A stretch of DNA of 48,464 nucleotides from CAYTIB01 sp964437725 (GCA_964437725.1 CAYTIB010000015.1:1-48464); one strand, 5' to 3'; positions 7,542 to 16,561 are shown, counted from the stretch's first letter. A program made the numbers and translations. The notes: generated from the letters alone by a model not told the origin.

Positions 7542-8744
7542 TTATTTTCCCTGTAAAAGATCCTTAGTATTGTAAAGGGATGAGCGCAGCGCAGAAAGTT
7601 TCTCCGCTACGCTCACCCCAATCCCCTTCTCCTGTACCAGGACCTTAAGGGTTCCGCCAAGCCCACCAGGAAGTAGAAGAGTTTTAATCGCAAGATTGCG
7701 ACGGATTCCTCCGGGAGAATTTGTCTCCTTGGTGTTCATAAGAGGTACTAGCTCATTCGCGATGCCGAGTCCTACTAGTGCATGATGTTGATCTGTAAAG
7801 CCAACTGTATTCATGTTCACTTCCATTCCAGCCAAGGCAAGGCTCGAAAAATCAACATGCGTAGTTATGTCCTGTTCCCCTACATGGATATAGGGATTCG
7901 CGTGCGCTTTGTGGCGGTTGTAGCACATCAACGTACCTCCACCTGCAATCCTTTTTGGAGTAAATAACTCATCTGCCGGATAGCCATAATCGAAGGTGAG
8001 AACCAACCCGCAGTTCAGTTTCCGTCCAATAATTTTCATGGTTTCTACGGCTTGCAAGTTAACTTCGGTGCGACCATCTTTTTTCCCTTCCGCGAAAGTG
8101 ATTTCCAAACGATCAAAGTAGGCCTGAAGTTCCTGAGTAGATGGCTCTCCTAGCTCTTCATAGAATTCGCCATTTCTTACTCGAACGTAAACTTCAAGAA
8201 AGTTGTCGCCGAATGGACAAACTCGGTGAATGGGTAGAGCATCAAAAAATTCGTTGGAATAAACCACGCCCGTGATACCGGAAGGAAGATTCGCTATATC
8301 GTCCAGTTTTGTAATGCAGTTTTGATTGATTGCATTATTGGGCTCTGACCCTTGCTGTTGATTGTTCCAGCGTCCGGCACTTTTTTCTACAACGATATAG
8401 TTTGTTTGGGATATGCAGTCTGGCGATTCAGATTTCAGGCTATTGTATACGTCTTGACACAAAAGTCCTCTTCCTGCACCTAGTTCAATAATATGAAAGT
8501 TTTCTGGTTTGCCGAGGATTTTCCATATCTCGGCAAATTGGCGTGCCAAGCACTGGCCAAAAACTTCGCTAACGTCTGCACTTGTAAAGTAATCACGTTC
8601 CTGGAGTTCAATCGGTAGGGGTTTCATATAATAACCCCGATCAGTATCGTAAAGAGCGCGCTCCATGAAGTGTGCGAACGGCATTCGACCGTTCCCAATT
8701 TCTTCAGCAATTTCGGATGCAAGAGGTGTCGTTTTGATCTTCAT
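7542..8744 (-). CDS. SAM-dependent methyltransferase, MidA/NDUFAF7 family (COG1565)
   Basis: About 400 aa with the family's recognisable N-terminus ('MPFAHFMERALYDTDRGYYM') and a class-I methyltransferase SAM site 'IIELGAGRGLLCQDV' near residue 93. 'VVYSNEFFDALPIHRV' and 'VLTFDYGYPADELF' are further family landmarks. The eukaryotic homolog dimethylates an arginine of complex I subunit NDUFS2. The bacterial role is not well established, and protein arginine methylation is the usual assumption. Stop is TAA. It runs in the same direction as dacA, 30 bases downstream of it, so they are probably co-transcribed, though no functional link is obvious. Confidence 0.87.
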   Translation of the reverse strand: MKIKTTPLASEIAEEIGNGRMPFAHFMERALYDTDRGYYMKPLPIELQERDYFTSADVSEVFGQCLARQFAEIWKILGKPENFHIIELGAGRGLLCQDVYNSLKSESPDCISQTNYIVVEKSAGRWNNQQQGSEPNNAINQNCITKLDDIANLPSGITGVVYSNEFFDALPIHRVCPFGDNFLEVYVRVRNGEFYEELGEPSTQELQAYFDRLEITFAEGKKDGRTEVNLQAVETMKIIGRKLNCGLVLTFDYGYPADELFTPKRIAGGGTLMCYNRHKAHANPYIHVGEQDITTHVDFSSLALAGMEVNMNTVGFTDQHHALVGLGIANELVPLMNTKETNSPGGIRRNLAIKTLLLPGGLGGTLKVLVQEKGIGVSVAEKLSALRSSLYNTKDLLQGK

Positions 8745-8774
8745 TGCAGTGATAAAAGAGGCAAAAATGTGGAG

Positions 8775-9947
8775 TCAATTTTTCCAAAATATCAGGTGGT
8801 CTAGCCAGGTTTTTCGGGACACATCCTCCGTAGAAATCAGCGAGACTTCAGACAAGACCCGTCCTTTGACGATGACTTCGATTTTTCCAACCCTTTGTCC
8901 CTTTTTTATTGGTGCTAGGATAGGATTCTGGTCAAGAGATACGCGTGTTTTTATTTTTCCGGTATGAATTCGTTTGATCAGTAAGGAGATAGCCTCTTTA
9001 GGCTTGATTAGAACAGTTTTCCTTTTCCCGCGCTCCACGGTAACCGGTTTTCCAATAGGCTTACCTTCTTTGAAAAAGGAAATCTTTTTATAGACACGAA
9101 ATCCTCGAGTCAAAAGCCGGCGTGTTTCGTCGTTACGACCTTTTTGTGTAGGCGCGCCCAAGACCACGGAGATAAGTCGTAGGTTGTCTCGTTTGGCTGT
9201 AGCTACGAGATTGAAACCAGCGTTTTTGTGATACCCCGTCTTAATGCCGTCCATGCCGGAAAACTGTGACAGAAGCTTATTGGTATTGTAAAGTTTAAAC
9301 TTGCCTCCTCTGAAAGTGTCCAGTACAGTTTTGCCCCAGCTGAGCAAAAGGGGATATTTGACAATCTCTCTAGCGATTACAGAGATTTCTCGAGCCGTAA
9401 TGTAATCCTCTTTTTGACCAGCACTGGGTGGAAGGCCATGGACATTTGTGAAGATAGTTTTTTTCAGGCCGAGCTCTTTGGCTCGCTCGTTCATCAGCTG
9501 GACCATAGCTTCTGGGGTCCCGGCAATATGTTCGGCAATTGCGTATGCAGAATCATTTGCAGAAGAGATTGTTACGGTTTTTAGCAAGTCACCTAGTGTG
9601 AAAATTTCGCCTTGTTTTAGGTATACCTGAGAACCCCCGATGCGACTAGCCGAACGGGTAATGTGGACATTTTGATCCAGTGAAAAGGCCTCCTGTTTGA
9701 CTGATTCCGCTACGATAAGCATTAGCATCATCTTAACCAAAGAGGCTGGGGAATGGCGTTGGTCCGGGTTGTGTTGAAAGAGTATCTGCCCTGTGTCGGC
9801 GTCCATCAGAATTGCAGCCATGAAGGGTTGAGGACGCTCTGGGGTTTTCACCTCCGCCTTGGCGCCAAGTGCGGGACCATCAACTGCCGATAGTATAAAC
9901 AGGGAGGCAATTATAAGTCGTAGTAGGAAAGAGTGTTTAATACACAT
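8775..9947 (-). CDS. dacA: D-alanyl-D-alanine carboxypeptidase (PBP5/6, DacA type)
   Basis: Periplasmic serine peptidase that removes the terminal D-Ala from peptidoglycan pentapeptides. A signal peptide covers about residues 1-29 ('LLRLIIASLFILSAVDGPALGA'). All three active-site motifs are present: S69-LVK (SxxK), S129-AN (SxN) and K236-TG. The C-terminal PBP5 domain and a terminal amphipathic segment ('TWLDHLIFWKN') that would anchor to the membrane follow. 390 aa is normal for the family. It is transcribed divergently from uvrA, with a good promoter at 10011-10039, and continues into the MidA-like gene. Confidence 0.95.
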   Translation of the reverse strand: MCIKHSFLLRLIIASLFILSAVDGPALGAKAEVKTPERPQPFMAAILMDADTGQILFQHNPDQRHSPASLVKMMLMLIVAESVKQEAFSLDQNVHITRSASRIGGSQVYLKQGEIFTLGDLLKTVTISSANDSAYAIAEHIAGTPEAMVQLMNERAKELGLKKTIFTNVHGLPPSAGQKEDYITAREISVIAREIVKYPLLLSWGKTVLDTFRGGKFKLYNTNKLLSQFSGMDGIKTGYHKNAGFNLVATAKRDNLRLISVVLGAPTQKGRNDETRRLLTRGFRVYKKISFFKEGKPIGKPVTVERGKRKTVLIKPKEAISLLIKRIHTGKIKTRVSLDQNPILAPIKKGQRVGKIEVIVKGRVLSEVSLISTEDVSRKTWLDHLIFWKN

Positions 9948-10010
9948 GAGGTATCTCTTTAAAGTCGTCGGTATCGCCCCAGGGGGAATTATCCAGCTAA
10001 CCTCGTCTGG

Positions 10011-10039
10011 AATCTATTCCGGCTAGAAGCGGCTGTCAA
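10011..10039 (-). promoter_or_regulatory. Sigma-70-type promoter for dacA
   Basis: On the minus strand, TTGACA (10039-10034) is followed after exactly 17 bases by TAGATT (10016-10011). The -35 is a perfect consensus and the -10 matches 4 of 6. Transcription would start about 50 bases before the dacA ATG. The -35 is the mirror of that proposed for uvrA. Confidence 0.6.
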
Positions 10040-10093
10040 GACTCTCCGATATTCTGGCGGCCTTCAAAGATAGGCCCCTGAGGATGCTACGGC

Positions 10094-10121
10094 TTGACAG
10101 CTTTGCTAGATAGGAAAGAAT
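10094..10121 (+). promoter_or_regulatory. Sigma-70-type promoter for uvrA
   Basis: TTGACA at 10094-10099 is followed after 16 bases by AAGAAT (10116-10121), which matches 4 of 6 of the -10 consensus. It lies about 75 bases before the uvrA ATG. The segment CTTGACAGC (10093-10101) is the reverse complement of GCTGTCAAG (10032-10040), which contains the dacA -35. No LexA-type box was recognised. Confidence 0.5.
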
Positions 10122-10201
10122 TGAGTTTTTAAGATTGGATCCTAGGTCACTAGTCTGAGCCTGTTTGAATCAGAGAAACATACGTTCCGAGGGAACCGTA
10201 A

Positions 10202-13093
10202 ATGTTGGAGAATATCTCCATACGAGGTGCACGAGAGAATAACCTTAAAGAGATCGATTTGGATTTGCCCCGTGGCCATTTTATTGTCATCACAGGGTTA
10301 AGTGGATCTGGGAAGTCATCTCTTGCCTTTGACACTTTGTATGCCGAAGGACACCGTCGATATGTAGAATCTCTTTCCACTTACGCCCGGCAGTTTCTGG
10401 AACGGATAGAAAAACCTGACGTTGAGTCTATTGAAGGTGTATCGCCTGCCATTGCCATTCAACAGCACAACCCTGTAAAGCATTCTCGCTCCACAGTCGG
10501 GACGGCCACGGAAATCTATGATTATTTGCGGCTTTTGTTTGCAAAGGTAGGGGAAACTATTTGTCCGGATTGTGATCAGACTATATGCCAAGATACTGTG
10601 GAAGAAACTGTTGATCATATTTTAACCGAACATTCAGGCGAGCGAGCCTATCTAACTTTTCTTGTCGATATATCCTCATCCCAGACAGCTTCCGGGAAAC
10701 AATCCCGAACTAAGAAACAAAAATCTACCGAGCAAGTTTCTAACCATCTCAATAATCTTTTGGCTCGCGGGTTTGTGCGGGTTTGGGGAGATGATGAGCT
10801 TTACAATCTTTCGGATCCAGGAGAAATGACTTCGGCCACGCAACTTGGTTCCGATAGTATCGCGGTTGTCGTTGACCGTCTTCGCATCGATGAGGCCGCT
10901 CGCTCGCGTCTGAACGATTCTCTTGAAGTCGCCTTTAGAGAGGGCAAGGGAAAGGCTGAGGTGAGAATCATCGAGGGTGCGCGTAATTCTTTTTCCCAAG
11001 AGTTCGATTGTTCTTCCTGCGGCAAAGTTTTCGAGCGGCCAACTCCCCTATTTTTTTCGTTTAACAATCCTCAAGGGGCTTGCCAGGATTGTGGTGGTTT
11101 TGGGAATCGCCTGGATCTGGACATAGATTTGGCTATCCCCGACTCGTCTAAAAGCTTGGCACAGGGGGCTGTTGAACCATGGGCGCGACCACGATACAGG
11201 GCATATTTTCAAAAAGAGCTAAAGAAGCTCTCTCGCAGTGAAGGAGTGAAATTAAATGTGCCTTTTAAGTCACTTTCCAAGAAACATCAACGGATGGTTA
11301 TCGAGGGCACAAAAGATTTTCGGGGTCTTCGGCCATTCTTTAAACGTCTCAACCGGAAGAAATACAAGGTTTGGGTTCGGATGTTCCTCAGGAAGTACTT
11401 AGGTACGTTTCCCTGTGATCGTTGCAATGGCACTCGTCTAAGGGAAGACGCCCTTTATGTGCACGTTGGGGGATTGAATGTCTCCGAAGTAGTAGCCCTT
11501 TCAGTGCGCGATCTGAGAGATTTCTTGTGTAGAGTAAAATGGTCTCCCCAACAAGTTGAAGTTGCGCAGGATATTTTGGATCAACTTTATTCTCGACTCG
11601 AGTTCCTTTCCAATGTTGGTTTGGATTATTTGACGTTGGATCGGCTTGCCCGCACACTTTCGGGAGGAGAGGCGCAGCGAATTAACCTGGCCAATCAACT
11701 GGGTGCACAGCTTGCTGGCACCCTATATATTTTAGATGAGCCAACCATAGGTCTTCACCCGAGTGACAATGCGAAGTTGCTTAAAATTTTGAAAGATTTA
11801 ACACGAGCCGGAAACACTGTTGTCACCGTTGAGCATGACCATGATGTCATCCGAGAAGCTGATTACTTAGTTGATCTTGGACCGGGAGCAGGGGAAAACG
11901 GTGGCGAAGTGGTATTTTCTGGTCCGGCCCAAGAAATTCTAAATTGCGAGGATTCTGTAACGGCCGATTATCTTTGCGGTAAGCGCACAATCCCAATTCC
12001 AGACTCCCGACGCTCGTTCGGAAAGGTTCCTAAAGGGAAAAACAAACCGAAAAAGGGCCTCGGAAACCAAGGTTTTGTAAAAGGAAAGACAGAGTTTCTT
12101 TCCGTCCTTGGAGCCTCGGAGAACAATCTTAAGCGTTGCGATTTTCATATCCCCCTTGAAACTTTTACTTGTGTGACAGGAGTTTCTGGATCTGGTAAGA
12201 GTACGCTGGTACACGATACCCTTTATCAGGTTCTTCAGCGCATATTTCATGGAGGGGCACACCCTATAGGGCGGTTCAAGGAAATACAAGGGGTGGACCA
12301 GATCCGGGATGTGGTGCTTTTGGATCAAGCTCCAATTGGGCGGACACCGCGCTCTAACCCAGTGACGTATATCAAGGCTTACGATCCGATTCGTAAGCTG
12401 TTTGCAGAGACGGCAGGGGCGCGTCTGCAACGGTATGGGCCTGGATATTTTTCTTTTAACGTTGCTGGGGGGCGATGCGATCGGTGCAAGGGGGAAGGTT
12501 ACGAGAAGATTGAGATGCACTTTATGGCTGATCTCTTTGTTCTTTGTCCGGAATGCGAAGGAAAGCGCTTTCGTCCAACAATCTTGGAGATCCAGCATCG
12601 TGGAAAAAATATTGACGAGGTGCTCTCGATGACTGTCAAAGAAGCTTTACGTTTCTTTGACAATGAGCAAGCGGTGGTTCGTCGTTTGGAGGTGCTTTCA
12701 CGCGTGGGCTTGGGGTACATTCGTCTAGGACAACCTGCCACCACGCTTTCTGGCGGTGAGGCGCAACGGCTGAAAATTGCGGCGCAGCTAGCGGGAAAAG
12801 AGCCGGAGAAAATTCTGTATATCTTAGATGAGCCAACTACGGGGCTTCACTTTTCTGACGTAGAGGTTCTTTTGCGTGCCCTTCATAGGCTTGTCGCCTT
12901 AGGGAACACAGTTTTAGTTATCGAGCACAACTTAGATGTGATCAAAACAGCGGACAACGTGGTGGATCTCGGACCTGGAGGAGGGGATGCCGGTGGCGAA
13001 ATCTTGGTCCAAGGACCTCCAGAAGTGATTGCAGCGGAGCCAGAATCACTAACGGGTCAGTACCTAAGTCGCTTGCTAGAAGCGAAAACCTAG
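10202..13093 (+). CDS. uvrA: Excinuclease ABC subunit A (UvrA)
   Basis: Damage-recognition ATPase of nucleotide excision repair; it loads UvrB onto lesions. 963 aa, full length. Two ABC ATPase modules are visible: Walker A 'GLSGSGKSS' at 32-40 and a second 'GVSGSGKST' at about 661, each paired with a signature 'LSGGEAQR' and Walker B 'YILDEPT'. Zinc-finger cysteines occur in 'CSSCGKVF...CQDC' and in 'CDRCKGEGYE...CPEC'. The UvrB-interaction region contains 'QQHNPVKHSRSTVGTATEIYDY'-like sequence near residue 90. A Lys/Ser-rich loop (about 160-178) and a basic linker before the second module ('KGKNKPKKGLG') look flexible. Stop is TAG. It is divergent from dacA. Confidence 0.98.
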   Translation: MLENISIRGARENNLKEIDLDLPRGHFIVITGLSGSGKSSLAFDTLYAEGHRRYVESLSTYARQFLERIEKPDVESIEGVSPAIAIQQHNPVKHSRSTVGTATEIYDYLRLLFAKVGETICPDCDQTICQDTVEETVDHILTEHSGERAYLTFLVDISSSQTASGKQSRTKKQKSTEQVSNHLNNLLARGFVRVWGDDELYNLSDPGEMTSATQLGSDSIAVVVDRLRIDEAARSRLNDSLEVAFREGKGKAEVRIIEGARNSFSQEFDCSSCGKVFERPTPLFFSFNNPQGACQDCGGFGNRLDLDIDLAIPDSSKSLAQGAVEPWARPRYRAYFQKELKKLSRSEGVKLNVPFKSLSKKHQRMVIEGTKDFRGLRPFFKRLNRKKYKVWVRMFLRKYLGTFPCDRCNGTRLREDALYVHVGGLNVSEVVALSVRDLRDFLCRVKWSPQQVEVAQDILDQLYSRLEFLSNVGLDYLTLDRLARTLSGGEAQRINLANQLGAQLAGTLYILDEPTIGLHPSDNAKLLKILKDLTRAGNTVVTVEHDHDVIREADYLVDLGPGAGENGGEVVFSGPAQEILNCEDSVTADYLCGKRTIPIPDSRRSFGKVPKGKNKPKKGLGNQGFVKGKTEFLSVLGASENNLKRCDFHIPLETFTCVTGVSGSGKSTLVHDTLYQVLQRIFHGGAHPIGRFKEIQGVDQIRDVVLLDQAPIGRTPRSNPVTYIKAYDPIRKLFAETAGARLQRYGPGYFSFNVAGGRCDRCKGEGYEKIEMHFMADLFVLCPECEGKRFRPTILEIQHRGKNIDEVLSMTVKEALRFFDNEQAVVRRLEVLSRVGLGYIRLGQPATTLSGGEAQRLKIAAQLAGKEPEKILYILDEPTTGLHFSDVEVLLRALHRLVALGNTVLVIEHNLDVIKTADNVVDLGPGGGDAGGEILVQGPPEVIAAEPESLTGQYLSRLLEAKT

Positions 13094-13107
13094 AAACTGC
13101 AATGCAT

Positions 13108-14166
13108 TTATTGAAAGTTCAGATAGGACTGGAACTCGTTGACCGCAATGGCCCCGTTAAAACCCTGAAAATTTTTGAGCTTCCAGGCGATGATACCCAG
13201 CAGCTGGCCTTGCAGAGTTAATAGAGGTCCCCCTGAGCTGCCTGGAGCAACAGGTGCTTGGTGTTGAATGACGGTTCCTGCCCTGGAGCCCATCGGGTAT
13301 TTATCGCGGATCCCGCTGATTATGCCGCTAGATAAACTCCAAAGCATTCCTTCTCCGTGTCCAATAACGGCAATTTTACGCCCTGGCCCTACTTCGGAGA
13401 CATTCGCAGCCGTAAAAATTCTGACATCCTTTGGTGGATCTGACACTTCGAGATAAGCTAGATCCCTCTCCTCATCAGTCTTTAGAATTTTTGCCCACCT
13501 GAAACTGCTGTGAAAAGCACTGCACCATGCGCTCGGGACTTCTCCTCGCTCATTCCGGCACCTGTTGAGCCTGGCGGTTGGGAACATTTCATTGGCCCGT
13601 TTTCTTGCAAATAATCGATGGTGAAAAATTAGGATTACACGGCGGTGTCCAGTTTTGTTTCTAAAAGGGTTTTTCAGGATATGAGCGCTCGTTATTAACC
13701 AAGCCGATGTTCGGTCCTCATTGATTTTTACAACTACAGAACTTCCCCTTGCGCTTTGGCCTATCACTAAGGGAACGGCCGATACAGAGCGACGATATAA
13801 AGATTCAAGTGGGGATTCGGAGTGATCCAGTAAAGAACCGGAACGAGACTTACTATTAGATGGAAAAGTAAGCCGTTGCTTTAAGTGCCGGGACTCGGGC
13901 TTATCTAGGGCGGGAAATTGAAGACGCTGTTTTAAGTTTCGATATATAGAATTCCCTGATGGAGGAACGGAAAAATGTTTCGACTGAGACTTGCTGCCCG
14001 AAACTTTTGGGCCTCCGAGTCTATGACCAGAAAGAGCTTCAAGCATCTTTGAAAACGCTTTTTTGGGTAACTTGTGGACCGCAAATGAGGGGTACTCGAG
14101 GAGCATGAAGAAAGTTAAGACGCATATGGCAAAAAAGAGAAGTTTTTTGTTTAAATGGCAACTCAT
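13108..14166 (-). CDS. Exported trypsin-like serine protease
   Basis: Chymotrypsin-fold protease predicted to be exported or anchored by an N-terminal hydrophobic segment (residues 9-29, 'LLFFAICVLTFFMLLEYPSFA'). The catalytic triad can be read as H162 ('LITSAHILKN'), D235 ('DEERDLAYLEV') and S311 ('APGSSGGPLL'). Between signal and protease lies a basic, probably disordered stretch (about 30-120) carrying a short repeat, LKQRLQFP (78-85) and LKQRLTFP (95-102). No PDZ domain is present, unlike DegP/HtrA. ATG 14166 is preferred over TTG 14181 because GGGA precedes it. It is third in line after an ECF sigma factor and its anti-sigma factor, suggesting an envelope-stress role (inference). Confidence 0.8.
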   Translation of the reverse strand: MSCHLNKKLLFFAICVLTFFMLLEYPSFAVHKLPKKAFSKMLEALSGHRLGGPKVSGSKSQSKHFSVPPSGNSIYRNLKQRLQFPALDKPESRHLKQRLTFPSNSKSRSGSLLDHSESPLESLYRRSVSAVPLVIGQSARGSSVVVKINEDRTSAWLITSAHILKNPFRNKTGHRRVILIFHHRLFARKRANEMFPTARLNRCRNERGEVPSAWCSAFHSSFRWAKILKTDEERDLAYLEVSDPPKDVRIFTAANVSEVGPGRKIAVIGHGEGMLWSLSSGIISGIRDKYPMGSRAGTVIQHQAPVAPGSSGGPLLTLQGQLLGIIAWKLKNFQGFNGAIAVNEFQSYLNFQ

Positions 14167-14264
14167 TCGTTTAGATCCCAACCAGATAAAACTTGCTTAT
14201 GAGTTCTGAGGGTCCGCGCACGCAGAATACCATCTCCCTGGGCCTTGTATAAACCTGGAAAGGT

Positions 14265-15062
14265 CTACAGTTGCCCGCTCTTTCTTACCTTTTTTGCGAC
14301 ACCAGTTTTTGTTCCTGCTTTGTCCATTAAACCTTTGATGGATGCGTACACATCAACTCGATCATTTACTTGGAATTCAGGAGTACCCCAAGAGAAGAAT
14401 AGATATTCACTGCCCGTTTTGGTGCGAACCTCAAAGATGTAATAGGAGAACCCATCCATGGTTCCTTTCTTCAGCGACCGGATAATTCCAACAATATTTC
14501 GGATGGATTCTGACTTCGGTACCGATCTGATTTTTTCCAGGGTTTCAAGCGTTTTCTTGTCTATGGGCTGGTTCTCTGAGACGCGCATTAAAAGAGAGGA
14601 TTCCTGTTCGAATTGGTTCCTGATGTCTACTATTTTCATGGCGCCTAAGGTAAGAATGACACCTGCTAATGCCCCTGCGAGAACTCTTAAGCCGAATACG
14701 TCCCTCCACCCAAAACTATCTCCTGCATGATTTCCGATCAAATCGTTAAACCTGGCGGAGGGCACTACCTTTTCAGATTTGGGGAAGATGGTGTTCTTGA
14801 GCCGAGACTCTAGCGACGGGACAAGGGGTTCTGGGTTCTCGATCCCGGCTATCAAATCTCGAAGTTCTACCATGACATTGAGACATGAAAGGCATCCCTC
14901 CAGATGTGAGTCTAGCCTTTCCTTTTCGCTTGAATCCAATCCATTGGTTGCATAGGCTTCCAACTGTATGACGGAAGGGCAGTCTTGTGCCTTTACCGTT
15001 CTTTGTTCCTCCAAACGCTCTATTAGATCCATGCTCAGTCTCTCAAACCGCTCCAATTTCAA
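14265..15062 (-). CDS. Zinc-finger (zf-HC2) transmembrane anti-sigma factor
   Basis: Predicted single-pass membrane protein that would hold the adjacent ECF sigma factor inactive. The N-terminal cytosolic domain has the zf-HC2 signature 'DSHLEGCLSCLN' (H-x3-C-x2-C, about residues 47-55), with a further Cys upstream in 'QDCPSV'. One hydrophobic helix follows at about 125-147 ('VFGLRVLAGALAGVILTLGAM'). The outer part (about 150-265) ends in a beta-rich segment 'WGTPEFQVNDRVDVYASIKG' that looks like a small beta-barrel domain of unknown ligand. The start could be TTG 15062 or ATG 15032; the zinc motif is intact with either. It follows the sigma gene by 61 bases. Confidence 0.78.
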   Translation of the reverse strand: MKLERFERLSMDLIERLEEQRTVKAQDCPSVIQLEAYATNGLDSSEKERLDSHLEGCLSCLNVMVELRDLIAGIENPEPLVPSLESRLKNTIFPKSEKVVPSARFNDLIGNHAGDSFGWRDVFGLRVLAGALAGVILTLGAMKIVDIRNQFEQESSLLMRVSENQPIDKKTLETLEKIRSVPKSESIRNIVGIIRSLKKGTMDGFSYYIFEVRTKTGSEYLFFSWGTPEFQVNDRVDVYASIKGLMDKAGTKTGVAKKVRKSGQL

Positions 15063-15123
15063 GGACTCCAGGCTCTCTAGTATTAAAAGACGGCTGATTC
15101 ACAAAATTCTTGCAGTTCCATTT

Positions 15124-15726
15124 TCAATGAAGGCAATTGTGTTTTTGCAATTCCTCCTGTATCTGCTTGATCATGCGACTGATCCAGGAAGCGATTGTTC
15201 CAGGGGGGGAATCCATTTGGGTTGCTATTTCTCGTTCCTTCATGCCTCGGCTTTTCATCAGGAAAAGCTCCCTTTCGCGTTTGGGTAGAAGGGAAACAAT
15301 ATTTTCCAATATTTTAAGACATTCTTCGTCAGCAATTATGTCTATTGGCATTACCGTTGGGTTGTCTGATGGGAGATTGACTAGAGCTTCAGGATCCATG
15401 ATCTCACGGCCCTGGCGACTTACAAAGGTGAGCGCCTCATTTCGGATAACTTGCTTTAAATATACTACTAGCTCACCAACGGACGATCCGCGAAATTGCT
15501 GCAATCCCCCGTCATAGAGTTTTAAAAGGGTTTTGGACAGGATATCTTCCAGGGTGGCTTCGGGGAGACGAAAAGTACGCAAAACCCGGTGTCCCAGATC
15601 CGCGTAGACCGGCAGAAACTGTTCCCAGGAACTCGTGTCTCCCTGACAACATTTTTTGGCTACTTCCAGTAGATCCAAAAGATCTCTCCTGGAGACTTGC
15701 GTTACAAAAAATTCAGGCACATTCAC
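15124..15726 (-). CDS. ECF-type RNA polymerase sigma factor
   Basis: About 200 aa with the two-domain layout of extracytoplasmic-function sigma factors. Sigma region 2 lies at about 20-90 ('KKCCQGDTSSWEQFLPVYADLG'...'RGSSVGELVVYLKQVIRNEA'). Region 4 lies at about 140-195 ('LLPKRERELFLMKSRGMKEREIATQM'...'TIASWISRMIKQIQEEL'), a clear helix-turn-helix. GTG 15726 has no good ribosome site. TTG 15678 has AGGAGA six bases upstream and would give 184 aa starting just before region 2, so it is a serious alternative. The neighbouring zf-HC2 protein is the likely anti-sigma factor. Target promoters unknown. Confidence 0.85.
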   Translation of the reverse strand: MNVPEFFVTQVSRRDLLDLLEVAKKCCQGDTSSWEQFLPVYADLGHRVLRTFRLPEATLEDILSKTLLKLYDGGLQQFRGSSVGELVVYLKQVIRNEALTFVSRQGREIMDPEALVNLPSDNPTVMPIDIIADEECLKILENIVSLLPKRERELFLMKSRGMKEREIATQMDSPPGTIASWISRMIKQIQEELQKHNCLH

Positions 15727-15992
15727 GGCATGCTGAGGAAGAGATTAGAGGGTCACTCATCCGAGAAAAACGCTATCACGGAATAGAATTAACAAACAAG
15801 AGTTATAAACTTGCTGCAACTAATGTGTTGTCCACAAACTGTAATTCAAAAGTGGTTCCATCAGTAAATTTTTACCCGCAAAAACGAAAATTGAAATTTT
15901 TTGCAAGAAAACCTTTCCACCGTCGTCTTTTCTTTAATAAGGGCGCAAAGCGACCTCGCCAAACCAATCTCCAAACTTAGGGGAGTCGAGAA

Positions 15993-16457
15993 ATGTTCGA
16001 GAAATTAGCGATCGCCATGGCGTTACTGATAGGTTGTCTTGTAACAGGGTGTACCACTCATGGCGGTAGATTCAACAATCAAGGAGCAGGGGTTCTGCTC
16101 GGTGGTCTTACTGGAAGTGTTGTTGGAAACCAGTTTGGGAAAGGTACTGGAAAAACTGCAGCGACTGCAATTGGAGCGGTTATCGGGGCACTTGCAGGAG
16201 GTGAAGTTGGAAGATCTATGGATCAGTTGAACAATGTTGTGGCTAGTCAACCTCCTGTGGCCAGTCAACCTTCTGAGGTACACCGACATAATGGCCATTA
16301 TTCATTGCACTCTGGACGTTGTGACGGAATCGCGAACCATGGAGTTCGTTCGGCGTGCAAGCGTGGTGAGTCTGAAAGGGAGAGAGTAGAGCAACGGCGA
16401 AGGGAGCGAGAAGCCTATAATTATGGTCGAGGTTGGAGTAGACGATGGCGAAATTGA
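15993..16457 (+). CDS. Glycine-zipper lipoprotein
   Basis: Small envelope lipoprotein of 154 aa. A signal peptide ends in the lipobox 'LVTGC' with C20 as lipidation site. Two glycine-zipper segments follow ('GVLLGGLTGSVVGNQFG' and 'AATAIGAVIGALAGGEVG', about 36-75), the pattern of the glycine-zipper 2TM (Rick-17kDa/SlyB-like) family of outer-membrane-associated proteins. The C-terminal third is unrelated to the zipper: His-rich, then an Arg/Glu-rich helix ('RERVEQRRREREAY') and a basic Tyr/Trp tail. ATG 15993 has GGGGAG eight bases upstream. It has its own terminator at 16472-16500. Role probably in envelope integrity; not specifically known. Confidence 0.82.
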   Translation: MFEKLAIAMALLIGCLVTGCTTHGGRFNNQGAGVLLGGLTGSVVGNQFGKGTGKTAATAIGAVIGALAGGEVGRSMDQLNNVVASQPPVASQPSEVHRHNGHYSLHSGRCDGIANHGVRSACKRGESERERVEQRRREREAYNYGRGWSRRWRN

Positions 16458-16471
16458 AAAACATATAAATT

Positions 16472-16500
16472 CTTCTCAAGGATAATCGAGAAGTTTTTTT
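16472..16500 (+). terminator. Rho-independent terminator of the glycine-zipper lipoprotein gene
   Basis: Stem CTTCTC (16472-16477) pairs with GAGAAG (16488-16493) across a 10-base loop and is followed at once by a run of seven T (16494-16500). It lies 15 bases past the stop codon. Confidence 0.75.
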
Positions 16501-16561
16501 CTTCACATCTACTCCCTTATTCTCATTGGTTTGACTAAATTAAGTTTTGTAAGTGCCTAGC

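Noticed and set aside
10316..10618. Antisense frame within uvrA, and similar long frames opposite uvrA, mutL and guaA
   Set aside because: These are shadows of strongly conserved genes with no signals of their own.
15831..15839. DnaA-box-like TTGTCCACA upstream of the lipoprotein gene
   Set aside because: Single copy with a mismatch and no cluster of boxes or origin features.
15878..15904. GCAAAAA/TTTTTGC inverted repeat upstream of the lipoprotein gene
   Set aside because: A/T-run pairing of this kind is expected by chance in such AT-rich sequence; no clear role.
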